Below, piece after piece: positions 33,359-41,610 of a stretch of 64,000 bases of DNA. The stretch's first letter is position 1, and every line of letters begins with the position of its first letter. This stretch comes from SIG607 sp045605385 (GTDB lineage Bacteria; Bacillota; Clostridia; Oscillospirales; Acutalibacteraceae). A program made the translations under genes and the position numbers. The stretch spans positions 1 through 64,000 of the forward strand of contig JAZUPW010000042.1 of the NCBI GenBank assembly GCA_045605385.1, given 5' to 3'. The notes below the pieces were generated by a model that was not told where the DNA came from, searched no databases, and saw nothing but the letters and a program-made list of their open reading frames with translations.

Positions 33359-34702
33359 ATGGCGTTTGACAGCCTTTCAGATAAATTGTCCGGCGTATTT
33401 AAACGCCTTCGCTCTAAGGGTAAACTAAGCGAAAGCGATGTTAAGGAAGCAATGCGTGAAGTGCGTCTTGCTTTGCTTGAAGCCGTCGTTAACTATAAAG
33501 TTGCTAAAGATTTTACTAATTCCGTAGCCGAAAAATGCATAGGCGAAAACGTTATGGAATCTCTTACAGCCGCACAAATGGTTGTAAAAATTGTAAGAGA
33601 TGAATTAACGGCTTTAATGGGTAGCGAACAAAAAAGGCTTAATACGTCTTCAAAACTGCCTACAGTAATTATGATGTGCGGTTTGCAAGGTGCTGGTAAA
33701 ACAACACACTGCGCAAAACTTGCTAAATTTTTAAAATCCCAAGGTCACAGACCAATGCTTGTTGGTTGCGATATTTACCGTCCTGCCGCTATTGAACAGT
33801 TAAAAGTAGTTGGTGCACAGGTAGAGGTGCCCGTTTTTGAAAAGGGAACACAAAAGCCGGAAATTACTGCAAAACAAGCAATTGCTCACGCAAGAGATTA
33901 CGGTAACGATTTCGTTATTTTAGATACCGCGGGTCGACTTCATATAGATACAGAATTAATGGATGAACTGAAGCGCATTACCCAAGCGGTGGAAGTTCAT
34001 AACATTCTTTTGGTAATCGATTCAATGGTAGGTCAGGATGCCGTTAACGTTGCAAAGGCATTTAACGATATTCTTGAAATAAGCGGTGTTATTTTAACAA
34101 AGTTAGACGGTGATACCCGCGGCGGTGCAGCGCTTTCGGTTAAGGCTGTAACAGGAAAACCAATACTGTTTTCGGGCGTTGGCGAAAAAATGGATGCCTT
34201 TGAAGAATTTCATCCCGATCGTATGGCATCCCGTATTCTTGGAATGGGCGACGTACTTTCGCTTATTGAAAAGGTAGAAAACGAAATAGATGAAAAACAG
34301 GCCGAAGAAGCGGCAAGAAGACTTAGCGAAAACAAGTTTGATTTAAATGATTTGTATGCTCAGTTTCAGCAAATTAAGAAAATGGGTTCGCTAAAAAGTG
34401 TTCTTTCTATGCTTCCGGGTATGGATAAACAGTTAAGAGACGTTGACGTAGATGACAAAGCGTTACTTAGAATTGAAGCAATTATAACTTCAATGACCGA
34501 TAAAGAACGCAGAAAACCCGAAATCATAAATGCTTCACGCAAAAAAAGAATAGCGTTGGGTTCGGGCACAAAGGTTGAAGACGTCAACCGACTTCTTAAT
34601 CAACACACACAAATGAAAAAAATGTTCAAGCAGATGAACAACAAAAAGGGCAGAAGAAGAATGCCCAATTTCCCGAATATGCCGGGCGGTTTTGGTTTCT
34701 AA
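33359..34702 (+). CDS. ffh: Signal recognition particle protein Ffh
   Basis: The 447-aa protein has the N domain, a GTPase G domain (GLQGAGKTTHCAKLA, DTAGRLHID, TKLDGDTRGGAALS) and a C-terminal methionine-rich M domain (GSLKSVLSMLPGM, QMKKMFKQMNNKKGRRRMP) that binds SRP RNA and signal peptides. AAAGGAG precedes the ATG. The length is normal. Confidence 0.97.
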   Translation: MAFDSLSDKLSGVFKRLRSKGKLSESDVKEAMREVRLALLEAVVNYKVAKDFTNSVAEKCIGENVMESLTAAQMVVKIVRDELTALMGSEQKRLNTSSKLPTVIMMCGLQGAGKTTHCAKLAKFLKSQGHRPMLVGCDIYRPAAIEQLKVVGAQVEVPVFEKGTQKPEITAKQAIAHARDYGNDFVILDTAGRLHIDTELMDELKRITQAVEVHNILLVIDSMVGQDAVNVAKAFNDILEISGVILTKLDGDTRGGAALSVKAVTGKPILFSGVGEKMDAFEEFHPDRMASRILGMGDVLSLIEKVENEIDEKQAEEAARRLSENKFDLNDLYAQFQQIKKMGSLKSVLSMLPGMDKQLRDVDVDDKALLRIEAIITSMTDKERRKPEIINASRKKRIALGSGTKVEDVNRLLNQHTQMKKMFKQMNNKKGRRRMPNFPNMPGGFGF

Positions 34703-34749
34703 AAAGATTTTCTTTTTAAGATATATTTATTTTACAGGAGGTGTTTTTT

Positions 34750-34992
34750 GTGGCAGTTAAAATCAGATTACGTCGTTTAGGCGCTAAGAAAGCTCCTTTC
34801 TACCGTGTAGTTGTTGCTGATTCCAGATTCCCCAGAAACGGTCGTTTTATCGAAGAAATCGGTTATTTCGATCCTACTAAAGAACCTGCAATTGTTAATA
34901 TCGACGGCGAAAAGGCAAAACAGTGGATTGCCAACGGTGCACAGCCGACCGATACTGTTAAAGCTTTGCTTAAAAAGAATGGCGTGCTTTAA
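34750..34992 (+). CDS. rpsP: 30S ribosomal protein S16
   Basis: The 80-aa protein begins MAVKIRLRRLGAKKAPFYR, the S16 signature. GTG 34750 fits the family start and lies at correct distance from AGGAGG at 34737-34742; the GTG at 34741 overlaps that site. It binds 16S rRNA during small-subunit assembly. Confidence 0.97.
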   Translation: MAVKIRLRRLGAKKAPFYRVVVADSRFPRNGRFIEEIGYFDPTKEPAIVNIDGEKAKQWIANGAQPTDTVKALLKKNGVL

Positions 34993-35012
34993 TTCATTGG
35001 AGGTTGTATTTT

Positions 35013-35246
35013 ATGAAAGAGTTATTAATTTCAATTGCTTCGGGACTTGTTGAAAACCCCGATGCAGTAACTGCTGATGTTGATGAAATCAACGAGGAAG
35101 GCGTTGTGGTTTACCATCTTCACGTTGCCGAAAGCGATATGGGTAGAGTAATTGGTAAGCAGGGCAGAATTGCTAAAGCAATACGTACTTTAATGCGTGC
35201 TGCTGCTAACCGCGAAAACCAGAAAATCGCTGTGGAAATCGACTAA
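35013..35246 (+). CDS. khpA: KH-domain RNA-binding protein (KhpA/YlqC)
   Basis: The 77-aa protein is almost a single KH domain with the GxxG-type RNA-binding loop (VIGKQGRIAKAIRTLMRAAA). ATG 35013 follows GGAGG. KhpA pairs with KhpB in other Firmicutes to bind RNAs related to division and cell-wall control. It is conserved between rpsP and rimM, as here. Confidence 0.93.
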   Translation: MKELLISIASGLVENPDAVTADVDEINEEGVVVYHLHVAESDMGRVIGKQGRIAKAIRTLMRAAANRENQKIAVEID

Positions 35247-35254
35247 AGCTAACC

Positions 35255-35320
35255 GCATACAGTTTTTACTGTATGCATAATTTAATTTTCACCCCCATTT
35301 CTTGTTTTGAAAATGGGGGT
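35255..35320 (+). terminator. Two tandem hairpins between khpA and rimM
   Basis: GCATACAGT/ACTGTATGC (35255-35276) and ACCCCCATTT/AAATGGGGGT (35291-35320) are strong stems, but neither has a proper T run. They may attenuate, process or stabilise the mRNA more than terminate it. Confidence 0.5.
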
Positions 35321-35363
35321 ATAAATATAAATAGGATTAACGAGTATTTTAAAAAGGTGTTTT

Positions 35364-35873
35364 ATGAAAAAAGAATTTTTGGAAATAGGCAAAATTGTTG
35401 GTGTGCACGGAATAAAGGGCTTTATGAAGGTTCAGTATTGGTGTGATGATAGCGATTTTTTTTGTTCTTTTAAAAAGTTATACTTGAATGAAAATACGGT
35501 TTTAGATGTAGAAAGTTCCAAACCTCACGGTAATATTATACTTTTAAAGGCAAAAGGAATATCTACCATTGAAGAAGCCGAAAGTATGCGCGGTAAAACC
35601 TTGCTTATAAAAAGAGAAGACGCAATACTTGAAGAAGGCAGACATTTTATTGAAGAAATTATTGGTTGCAGTGTTTATGATAGTGAAAACGGTGAACTTT
35701 TAGGAAAGTTAACTGATGTTACAGATAATCCTGCGAACGATATTTGGCATATTGAAAAAGAAGGCAGAGAATACCTATTTCCCGCAATTGATGAATTTAT
35801 TGTGAGTGTAGACGTTGAGACGGAAAAAATAGTTATAAAAGTTCTTAAGGGGATTTTTGATGATGAAGATTGA
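35364..35873 (+). CDS. rimM: Ribosome maturation factor RimM
   Basis: The 169-aa protein has the N-terminal RimM beta-barrel (IGKIVGVHGIKGFMKV) and the C-terminal PRC-type barrel (ELLGKLTDVTDNPANDIW, LFPAIDEFI). It helps 16S rRNA 3'-domain processing by binding S19. Its stop overlaps the trmD start, so the pair is coupled. Confidence 0.93.
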   Translation: MKKEFLEIGKIVGVHGIKGFMKVQYWCDDSDFFCSFKKLYLNENTVLDVESSKPHGNIILLKAKGISTIEEAESMRGKTLLIKREDAILEEGRHFIEEIIGCSVYDSENGELLGKLTDVTDNPANDIWHIEKEGREYLFPAIDEFIVSVDVETEKIVIKVLKGIFDDED

Positions 35874-36621
35874 TATTATGACACTTTTTCCCGAAATGTG
35901 CGAAGCAGTTATGGGAGAAAGCATAATTGGCCGTGCCCGTAAAGCGGGTAAGGTTGATATTGAATGTATCAATATAAGAGATTTTGCTAATAATAAACAC
36001 AATAAGGTCGATGACGCTCCGTTTGGTGGCGGAATGGGAATGGTAATGGCTGCAGAACCAATAAAACTTTGCTTTTCGCATATTGCGGAAAACAGCGAAG
36101 AAAAACCATATCTAATATATATGTCACCAAAGGGTAATACTTTTACACAGCAAAAAGCAATAGAACTGTCTGCAAAAAAACATATTGTCTTTCTTTGCGG
36201 ACATTATGAAGGTATTGACCAAAGAGTTATAGATGATATTGTTGATGAGGAAATTTCCATTGGCGATTACGTTTTAACGGGCGGTGAACTACCTGCGCTT
36301 GTATGTGCCGATGCCGTTTGCCGAATGTTACCGGGTGTGCTTTCCGATGAAGCCTGCTTTACCGAAGAAAGCCACTTTGCAGGTTTGCTTGAATATCCGC
36401 AATATACTCGTCCTGCCGTATGGGAAGGCAAAGAAGTTCCCGAAGTGTTGCTTTCGGGTAACCATGCCGAAATTAATAAATGGCGCCGACATAAATCGTT
36501 AGAAATAACTTTACAGAAGCGACCTGATATATTAAAAAATGCTAAGTTAGATAAAAAGGATTTAGAATATTTAAACAAAATAAAAGAAGAAAACAGCCAA
36601 AACGACACCGATTATAATTAA
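35863..36621 (+). CDS. trmD: tRNA (guanine-N1)-methyltransferase TrmD
   Basis: The protein has the SPOUT-family knot (YVLTGGELPALV, FLCGHYEGIDQRVID) and the N-terminal MKIDIMTLFPEMCE start typical of TrmD. It methylates G37 of tRNAs to prevent frameshifting. ATG 35863 matches the family; ATG 35860 and TTG 35857 are alternatives in the same frame after AAGGGG. Confidence 0.95.
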   Translation: MKIDIMTLFPEMCEAVMGESIIGRARKAGKVDIECINIRDFANNKHNKVDDAPFGGGMGMVMAAEPIKLCFSHIAENSEEKPYLIYMSPKGNTFTQQKAIELSAKKHIVFLCGHYEGIDQRVIDDIVDEEISIGDYVLTGGELPALVCADAVCRMLPGVLSDEACFTEESHFAGLLEYPQYTRPAVWEGKEVPEVLLSGNHAEINKWRRHKSLEITLQKRPDILKNAKLDKKDLEYLNKIKEENSQNDTDYN

Positions 36622-36711
36622 ATTTATGTTAAATTTTAAGTAATTTTGCACAAATAGACTATTTTTAATTTTTCTCTGATTAGTCAAAAAATGGAAGTTT
36701 GTAAAGTCGGG

Positions 36712-36739
36712 TTGACTATTGAATATAATGTGGTATAAT
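36712..36739 (+). promoter_or_regulatory. Promoter of the HPr gene
   Basis: TTGACT at 36712-36717, a 16-bp spacer and TATAAT at 36734-36739. Confidence 0.75.
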
Positions 36740-36791
36740 TATTAACATACACAAGGTTATGTGTTTTATAACAATTTAAGGAGATATAAAT

Positions 36792-37055
36792 ATGTGCGTT
36801 AAAGATGTAGTTATTCATAATCAAGTAGGTTTACATGCTCGTCCTGCAACTTTTTTCATTCAGAAGGCAAACGAATTTAAGTCTTCTATTTGGGTAGAAA
36901 AAGATGACCGCCGTGTAAACGCAAAAAGCCTTTTAGGTGTTTTGTCTTTAGGTATTGTAGGCGGTACTTCCATTAAGATTATCGCAGACGGTTCCGATGA
37001 GAAAGACGCAATTGATGCATTGGTTGCTTTAGTTGAATCTGGCTTTAACGATTAA
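36792..37055 (+). CDS. ptsH: HPr-family phosphocarrier protein
   Basis: The 87-aa protein carries the phosphorylated His15 in GLHARPA and the regulatory Ser46 in AKSLLGVLSL, so it should be both a PTS phosphocarrier and a target of HPr kinase for catabolite control. It is encoded alone, with its own promoter and terminator and without EI, which is common in Clostridia. A Crh-type protein is excluded because His15 is kept. Confidence 0.92.
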   Translation: MCVKDVVIHNQVGLHARPATFFIQKANEFKSSIWVEKDDRRVNAKSLLGVLSLGIVGGTSIKIIADGSDEKDAIDALVALVESGFND

Positions 37056-37075
37056 TATTTGCTTTACTTATACTT

Positions 37076-37105
37076 CACCCGACTATATTAGTCGGGTGTT
37101 TTTTT
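37076..37105 (+). terminator. Terminator of the HPr gene
   Basis: A perfect 10-bp stem (CACCCGACTA/TAGTCGGGTG) with a 3-nt loop and a run of T. Confidence 0.95.
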
Positions 37106-37106
37106 G

Positions 37107-37135
37107 TTGAAATGGAAAAACATAAATGATATAAT
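37107..37135 (+). promoter_or_regulatory. Promoter in front of the truncated radical SAM gene
   Basis: TTGAAA at 37107-37112, a 17-bp spacer and TATAAT at 37130-37135. It may be the original promoter of the complete gene at 40668. Confidence 0.7.
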
Positions 37136-37179
37136 ACTTTAGAAATTATACTTGCTTTTACGCGTGAGGATGTGAAAAT

Positions 37180-37506
37180 ATGTATAAAACTTTAAATGAA
37201 CATTACAAAGAAAAATTTGGCTGTAAGGTTTATAAGTTAAGTGTTGATGCAGGTTTTTCGTGTCCAAACCGCGACGGAACTACAGGCAATAAGGGTTGTA
37301 TTTTTTGCTCTGAAAAAGGCAGTGGCGAGTTTGTGAAAAATCTTAACCGCATTACTAAGGAATATTCGGTTTCACTTCACGAGGATGTTAAAAAATACAC
37401 AACAATGTACGATTACCGCAACAACACCGAAAATGCCGATTGGGGCAATTCGCGAGATGCGGTAGAAAGATCAATAGCATTTCTTACCGGAAATGAAGTA
37501 GAATAA
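37180..37506 (+). CDS. Truncated radical SAM protein N-terminus joined to an unrelated tail
   Basis: Residues 1-51 match the N-terminus of the complete radical SAM gene at 40668 with one amino-acid change, including the cluster cysteines in CPNRDGTTGNKGCIFC. After GSGEF the sequence changes abruptly to a 57-residue tail (VKNLNRITKEYSVSLHE onward) that I do not recognise. The barrel and substrate-binding parts are absent, so it cannot be a normal radical SAM enzyme. At DNA level the two copies differ at many silent positions, so the duplication is not recent and both copies seem selected. It could be an iron-sulfur-binding stub or a slowly decaying gene. Confidence 0.65.
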   Translation: MYKTLNEHYKEKFGCKVYKLSVDAGFSCPNRDGTTGNKGCIFCSEKGSGEFVKNLNRITKEYSVSLHEDVKKYTTMYDYRNNTENADWGNSRDAVERSIAFLTGNEVE

Positions 37507-37590
37507 AAAGACACATTTATAACCGAATTTGTTATTGCAAATATTCGTTAAAAATTTATCTTTATTGCAAAACTTATAATAATATGTTAA

Positions 37591-37621
37591 AATAGCCTTA
37601 ATTTAAGGCTATTTTTCTTTT
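37591..37621 (+). terminator. Hairpin with T run just before the LRR-dockerin gene
   Basis: AATAGCCTTA pairs with TAAGGCTATT (37591-37613), followed by a T-rich run ending next to the ribosome site of the next gene. It would stop readthrough from the truncated radical SAM gene. A possible promoter for the next gene (TTGCAA 37565-37570, TAAAAT 37587-37592) runs into it. Confidence 0.7.
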
Positions 37622-37636
37622 AGGAGGAAAATTAAA

Positions 37637-40579
37637 ATGAAAAAATTTTTAGCACTATTTTTAACCTTAACTCTTATGTTTTGCTGTGTGCCTTTCGGAG
37701 TGTTTAATATAACAGCCTCCGCGGCAACAAGCGGTACAACAGGTGAGTGCACATGGACGCTCGACGGCACAGTGCTTACCATAAGCGGTAACGGAAAAAT
37801 GGCGGATTATACCGATAGTTCTGCTCCGTGGGGTGGATGGCTTGTTACTGTTGCTTTTATTGAAGAAGGCGTTACCCATATTGGCGACAGAGCATTCAAT
37901 TGGCAGACGTTTTTAAATACCGTAACTATTCCAAGCAGTGTAAAAACTATTGGACAAGAAGCGTTTAGCAATTGCACCGCGCTTGCTGATATTGAGCTTC
38001 CGCTTGATTTAGAAGTTATTGGCAACGACGCATTTTATAATTGCAATAAAATTACAGAGATTATTGTTCCAAATAAAGTTACAATCATTGGAGATAGAGC
38101 GTTTGCTCACTGCAAACAAGCTGCCCGTATTATTATAGGTAATAGTGTTACAACTATAGGAGAAGAGGCTTTTAAGTCTTGTGAACTTGTAAAAAATATA
38201 GTAATTCCCGATAGCGTTGAGATTATCGGCGATTATTCATTTTCGTTTAATTACTTACTTGAAAACGTTACTCTTGGTAAAGGCGTTAAGAAGATAGGTG
38301 CCAGTGTTTTTAATGGTACTGCTAATGATTTTAAATTTAATATAACCGACCTTAAATCGTGGTGTGAAATAGATTTTGAATTTAGTTTTTGCAATCCGCT
38401 TAATATTGCAAAAAAATTATATGTAAACGGTGAACTTGTGGAAGATCTTGTTATTCCGGAGGGCATTGAAACTATAAAGAAAAATGCTTTTTGTTATTCA
38501 GAAATAAGAAGTGTAGTACTTTCTGATACCGTTAAACATATTGAAGACTACGCTTTCAACGGGTGTGAATTTCTTAGTCAAATTACTTTTTCAGATTCGT
38601 TAGAAAAAGTAGACGATGCATTTGCTTTTTGTGATGCGTTGAGAGATATTAACATAAGCAGTCTTGAATCGTATTGTAACATTGAATTTTCAAACAATCC
38701 CTATAATACCGTTAGCAGATTATTACTTAACGGCGAAGAAGTAAAGGGAGATTTGATTATTCCCGAGGGTGTAGAAAGAATTAACGATTATGCTTTTTGT
38801 AATCGTAATTTAAATAGTGTAAAAATGCCTGACAGTGTGAAAATTATTGGCGAAAAAGCTTTTTATAATTGCTGTGAACTTAAAGAAATAGATTTTGGCA
38901 ACGGTGTTACAGAAATTAAAGAGAATGCATTTGCGTATTGTAATTATATTGAGGAATTAAATATTCCCGACAGTGTAGAAATTATTGGGGATAATGCATT
39001 TTACAACTGTACATCTATTAAAAATATAACCTTTGGTAAAAACATTAAAACTGTTGGAAGTTTTGCTTTTTCTGTTTTGCTTAACCTTGAAAATTTTTAT
39101 ATTAACGATTTAGCATCTTATTGTAATATAGATTTTCTACAGAGCAGTAATCCAAATCAATACGCTAAAAACCTTTATTTAAACGGCGAAAAAATAGAGG
39201 ATAATTTGGTTATACCAAGTAGTGCTGTGCAAATACCTTCTTATGCTTTTGCAAGGACAGATATTAAAAACGTTACAATTCCTGATACAGTCAAAAGTAT
39301 AGGTGAATACGCTTTTAAAGATTGTGATATGCTCGTAGAAATAAAAATTCCGGGTAGTGTTGAAAGTATTGGGGAAAAGGCTTTTGAGTCTTGTTATGAC
39401 GTTGAAAATATTGAATTGGAAAACGGTATTTCTGTAATTGAAAAAGCAGCTTTTGGTAATTGTGATAATGTAGAAACCGTTACTGTTCCCGAAAGTGTTG
39501 TAGAAATTAAGGGTTATCCGTTTGTTGGGTGTAGTCTTTTAAAAAATATCTACGTTTGCGAAAACAATAATAATTATAGTTCGCAGGAAGGTGTTCTTTT
39601 TAACAAGGAAAAAACTGTATTAATAGAATTTCCTGCCGGAAAAGAAAAAGATAATTATGTTATTCCAAGCAGTGTAACGGCTATAAATGAGTATGCTTTT
39701 AGTAATTGTTATAATATTTACGAAATAGCAGTTCCGAGTAATGTAAAAACAATCGGTATGTTTGCTTTTTATTTTTGTACACATCTTGATGAAATATCTA
39801 TTTCTGATGAGATTGAAAAAATAGGTAAAGCTGCTTTTAAAAATACAGGTTATTGGCAGAATTCTGCTAATTGGAACAACGACGGTCTTTATATAGGCAA
39901 GCATCTTGTGGAAGTGAAGTCCGGCGTTAAGGATTTTGTTATAAAAAAAGGCACATTAACTATTGCTGATGCGCTTTTTGAAATTAACTATAACCTTGAA
40001 AGCGTGGAAATTCCCAATAGCTTAAGACGTATAAGCGATAACGCTTTTTCGGCTTGTTATAACCTTGAAAACTTAAAAATGGGTAATGGTATTGTAAGTA
40101 TTGGTAGAAGTGCTTTTGCGAGTTGTCAAGGCCTTTCCGAAATTATAATACCAAATTCTGTGAAAACCATTGACGACAATGCATTCAATTTTTGTGATGA
40201 ACTTTTAAGTGTTACTATACCCAAAAGCGTAACTTATATTGGGGCTCAGGCATTTGATTTGTGTGCAGAACTTAAAACCGTTAACTATGGCGGCAGTGAA
40301 GAGGACAGATTAAATATTAATATCGGCGCTGAAAATTATGATCTCACCGAAGCGGAATGGAATTATAATTACGTTTACGAACTTAAATACGAAAACGGCG
40401 ATATTAACGGCGACAGCGAAGTTAATGCTGCCGATTTAGCACTTTTAAAAAAGATTTTGGCAGAGTTGATTTTATTGGATGACGCAGAAGTAAAATGTAC
40501 TGAAGTTGATGAAATAAGCGGCACTCCAAATGCAGCAGATCTTGCGCTTCTTAAAAAAATAATTGCAGAGCTCGTCTGA
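37637..40579 (+). CDS. Secreted leucine-rich-repeat (BspA-like) protein with C-terminal dockerin
   Basis: The 980-aa protein starts with a signal peptide (KKFLALFLTLTLMFCC, cleavage probably near ASA). About 25 LRR_5/BspA-type repeats follow, recognisable as IGDxAFxxCxxL...I.IPxSVxxI units of about 23 residues, occupying residues 50-900. The last 60 residues form a type I dockerin with two Ca-binding repeats: GDINGDSEVNAADLALLKKI and a diverged second copy ending PNAADLALLKKIIAEL. BspA-type repeats mediate adhesion, and dockerins attach proteins to cohesin scaffolds. It shares signal, N-terminal module (CTWTLDGTVLTISG) and dockerin with the protein at 53398. AGGAGG stands before the ATG. Confidence 0.9.
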   Translation: MKKFLALFLTLTLMFCCVPFGVFNITASAATSGTTGECTWTLDGTVLTISGNGKMADYTDSSAPWGGWLVTVAFIEEGVTHIGDRAFNWQTFLNTVTIPSSVKTIGQEAFSNCTALADIELPLDLEVIGNDAFYNCNKITEIIVPNKVTIIGDRAFAHCKQAARIIIGNSVTTIGEEAFKSCELVKNIVIPDSVEIIGDYSFSFNYLLENVTLGKGVKKIGASVFNGTANDFKFNITDLKSWCEIDFEFSFCNPLNIAKKLYVNGELVEDLVIPEGIETIKKNAFCYSEIRSVVLSDTVKHIEDYAFNGCEFLSQITFSDSLEKVDDAFAFCDALRDINISSLESYCNIEFSNNPYNTVSRLLLNGEEVKGDLIIPEGVERINDYAFCNRNLNSVKMPDSVKIIGEKAFYNCCELKEIDFGNGVTEIKENAFAYCNYIEELNIPDSVEIIGDNAFYNCTSIKNITFGKNIKTVGSFAFSVLLNLENFYINDLASYCNIDFLQSSNPNQYAKNLYLNGEKIEDNLVIPSSAVQIPSYAFARTDIKNVTIPDTVKSIGEYAFKDCDMLVEIKIPGSVESIGEKAFESCYDVENIELENGISVIEKAAFGNCDNVETVTVPESVVEIKGYPFVGCSLLKNIYVCENNNNYSSQEGVLFNKEKTVLIEFPAGKEKDNYVIPSSVTAINEYAFSNCYNIYEIAVPSNVKTIGMFAFYFCTHLDEISISDEIEKIGKAAFKNTGYWQNSANWNNDGLYIGKHLVEVKSGVKDFVIKKGTLTIADALFEINYNLESVEIPNSLRRISDNAFSACYNLENLKMGNGIVSIGRSAFASCQGLSEIIIPNSVKTIDDNAFNFCDELLSVTIPKSVTYIGAQAFDLCAELKTVNYGGSEEDRLNINIGAENYDLTEAEWNYNYVYELKYENGDINGDSEVNAADLALLKKILAELILLDDAEVKCTEVDEISGTPNAADLALLKKIIAELV

Positions 40580-40667
40580 TGTTCAACGAACGTCAGAGAG
40601 TGATATAAATTCTTATTAGGATTTGCAATATATCTTTACAGATGGCGCGTAGGGGAAAAGAATTTTT

Positions 40668-41537
40668 ATGTATAAAACACTTAACGAACACTACAAAGAA
40701 AAATTTGGTTGTAAAGTGTATAAGCTCAGCATTGATGCGGGGTTCAGCTGTCCTAACCGCGATGGTACTACAGGCAATAAGGGTTGTATTTTTTGCTCCG
40801 AAAAGGGAAGCGGCGAGTTTGCTGTTGGCGGAAACGATATTTTAGCACAGTTAGAACGCGCTAAAGAAAAAGTGTCACGCAAGATAAAAAGCGGCAAATA
40901 TATTGCTTATTTTCAGTCTTTTACAAATACTTATGCCAATGTAAAAACGCTTGAAGAACTTTACAAAACGGCAATTTCGCCCGATTATATTGTTGGTATT
41001 TCAATTGCAACAAGGCCTGATTGTATAAGCGATGAAGTTTTAGCACTTTTAAGTGAAATTAATAAAATTAAACCCGTTTACATTGAATTGGGCTTACAAA
41101 CCGTTAATGATGTAACTGCAAACTATATAAGGCGCGGATATAAAACAGAAGTATATTTTAATGCCGTTAAACGCTTAAAAGATAAAAGTATTAATGTTGT
41201 TACACATATAATAATAGGCTTACCGGGTGAGACAAAGAGTGACGCAGTCCTTACTACCAGGCAGGTTGTAAATGCAGGAAGTGACGGAATAAAGTTTCAT
41301 CTTTTGTACGTTATAAAGGGAACTGATCTTTATGAAGAATATAAAAAGGATGTTTTTAAGTGTCTTTCTTTTGAAGAATACGCCGATATTTTAAAAGAAT
41401 GTATTTCTTGTTTGCCTCCCGAAACAGTCGTTCATAGAATAACAGGGGACGGTGCTAAAAAAGATTTGGTAGCGCCTCTTTGGAGTGCCGATAAAAAATG
41501 GGTGTTAAACCGTTTAAAAGAGCATCTAAACACCTAA
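40668..41537 (+). CDS. Radical SAM protein, TIGR01212/YtqA-YhcC family
   Basis: The 289-aa protein has the family's N-terminus (YKTLNEHYKEKFGCKVYK) and the atypically spaced cluster cysteines in CPNRDGTTGNKGCIFC. It continues with the radical SAM barrel (GISIATRPDCI, YIELGLQTVND, VVTHIIIGLPGE) and the C-terminal CLPPETVVHRITGDG element. It should bind a 4Fe-4S cluster and S-adenosylmethionine; YtqA relatives are linked to tRNA methylthiolation-type or methyltransferase-like modification, without firm assignment here. AGGGGAAAAG precedes the ATG. Its 5' end is duplicated at 37180. Confidence 0.88.
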   Translation: MYKTLNEHYKEKFGCKVYKLSIDAGFSCPNRDGTTGNKGCIFCSEKGSGEFAVGGNDILAQLERAKEKVSRKIKSGKYIAYFQSFTNTYANVKTLEELYKTAISPDYIVGISIATRPDCISDEVLALLSEINKIKPVYIELGLQTVNDVTANYIRRGYKTEVYFNAVKRLKDKSINVVTHIIIGLPGETKSDAVLTTRQVVNAGSDGIKFHLLYVIKGTDLYEEYKKDVFKCLSFEEYADILKECISCLPPETVVHRITGDGAKKDLVAPLWSADKKWVLNRLKEHLNT

Positions 41538-41553
41538 AAATCTTAAATTTGGC

Positions 41554-41582
41554 TTTACATAAAAATGAATGTGTGATATACT
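41554..41582 (+). promoter_or_regulatory. Promoter of the GH28 gene
   Basis: TTTACA at 41554-41559, a 17-bp spacer and TATACT at 41577-41582. Confidence 0.7.
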
Positions 41583-41610
41583 TAACAAAACTGTATAAAG
41601 GGGTTTTAAA

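Noticed and set aside
35255..35320. Riboswitch upstream of rimM
   Set aside because: Two simple hairpins are visible, without a conserved aptamer core that I can recognise.
37700..40300. Regular short repeats that could suggest a CRISPR array
   Set aside because: The periodicity is coding: ~23-residue leucine-rich repeats in one frame with diverged DNA, no identical direct repeats and no unique spacers.
37180..40820. Radical SAM 5' duplication as an assembly error
   Set aside because: The two copies differ at many silent sites and continue into different sequence, so they are real, separate copies.
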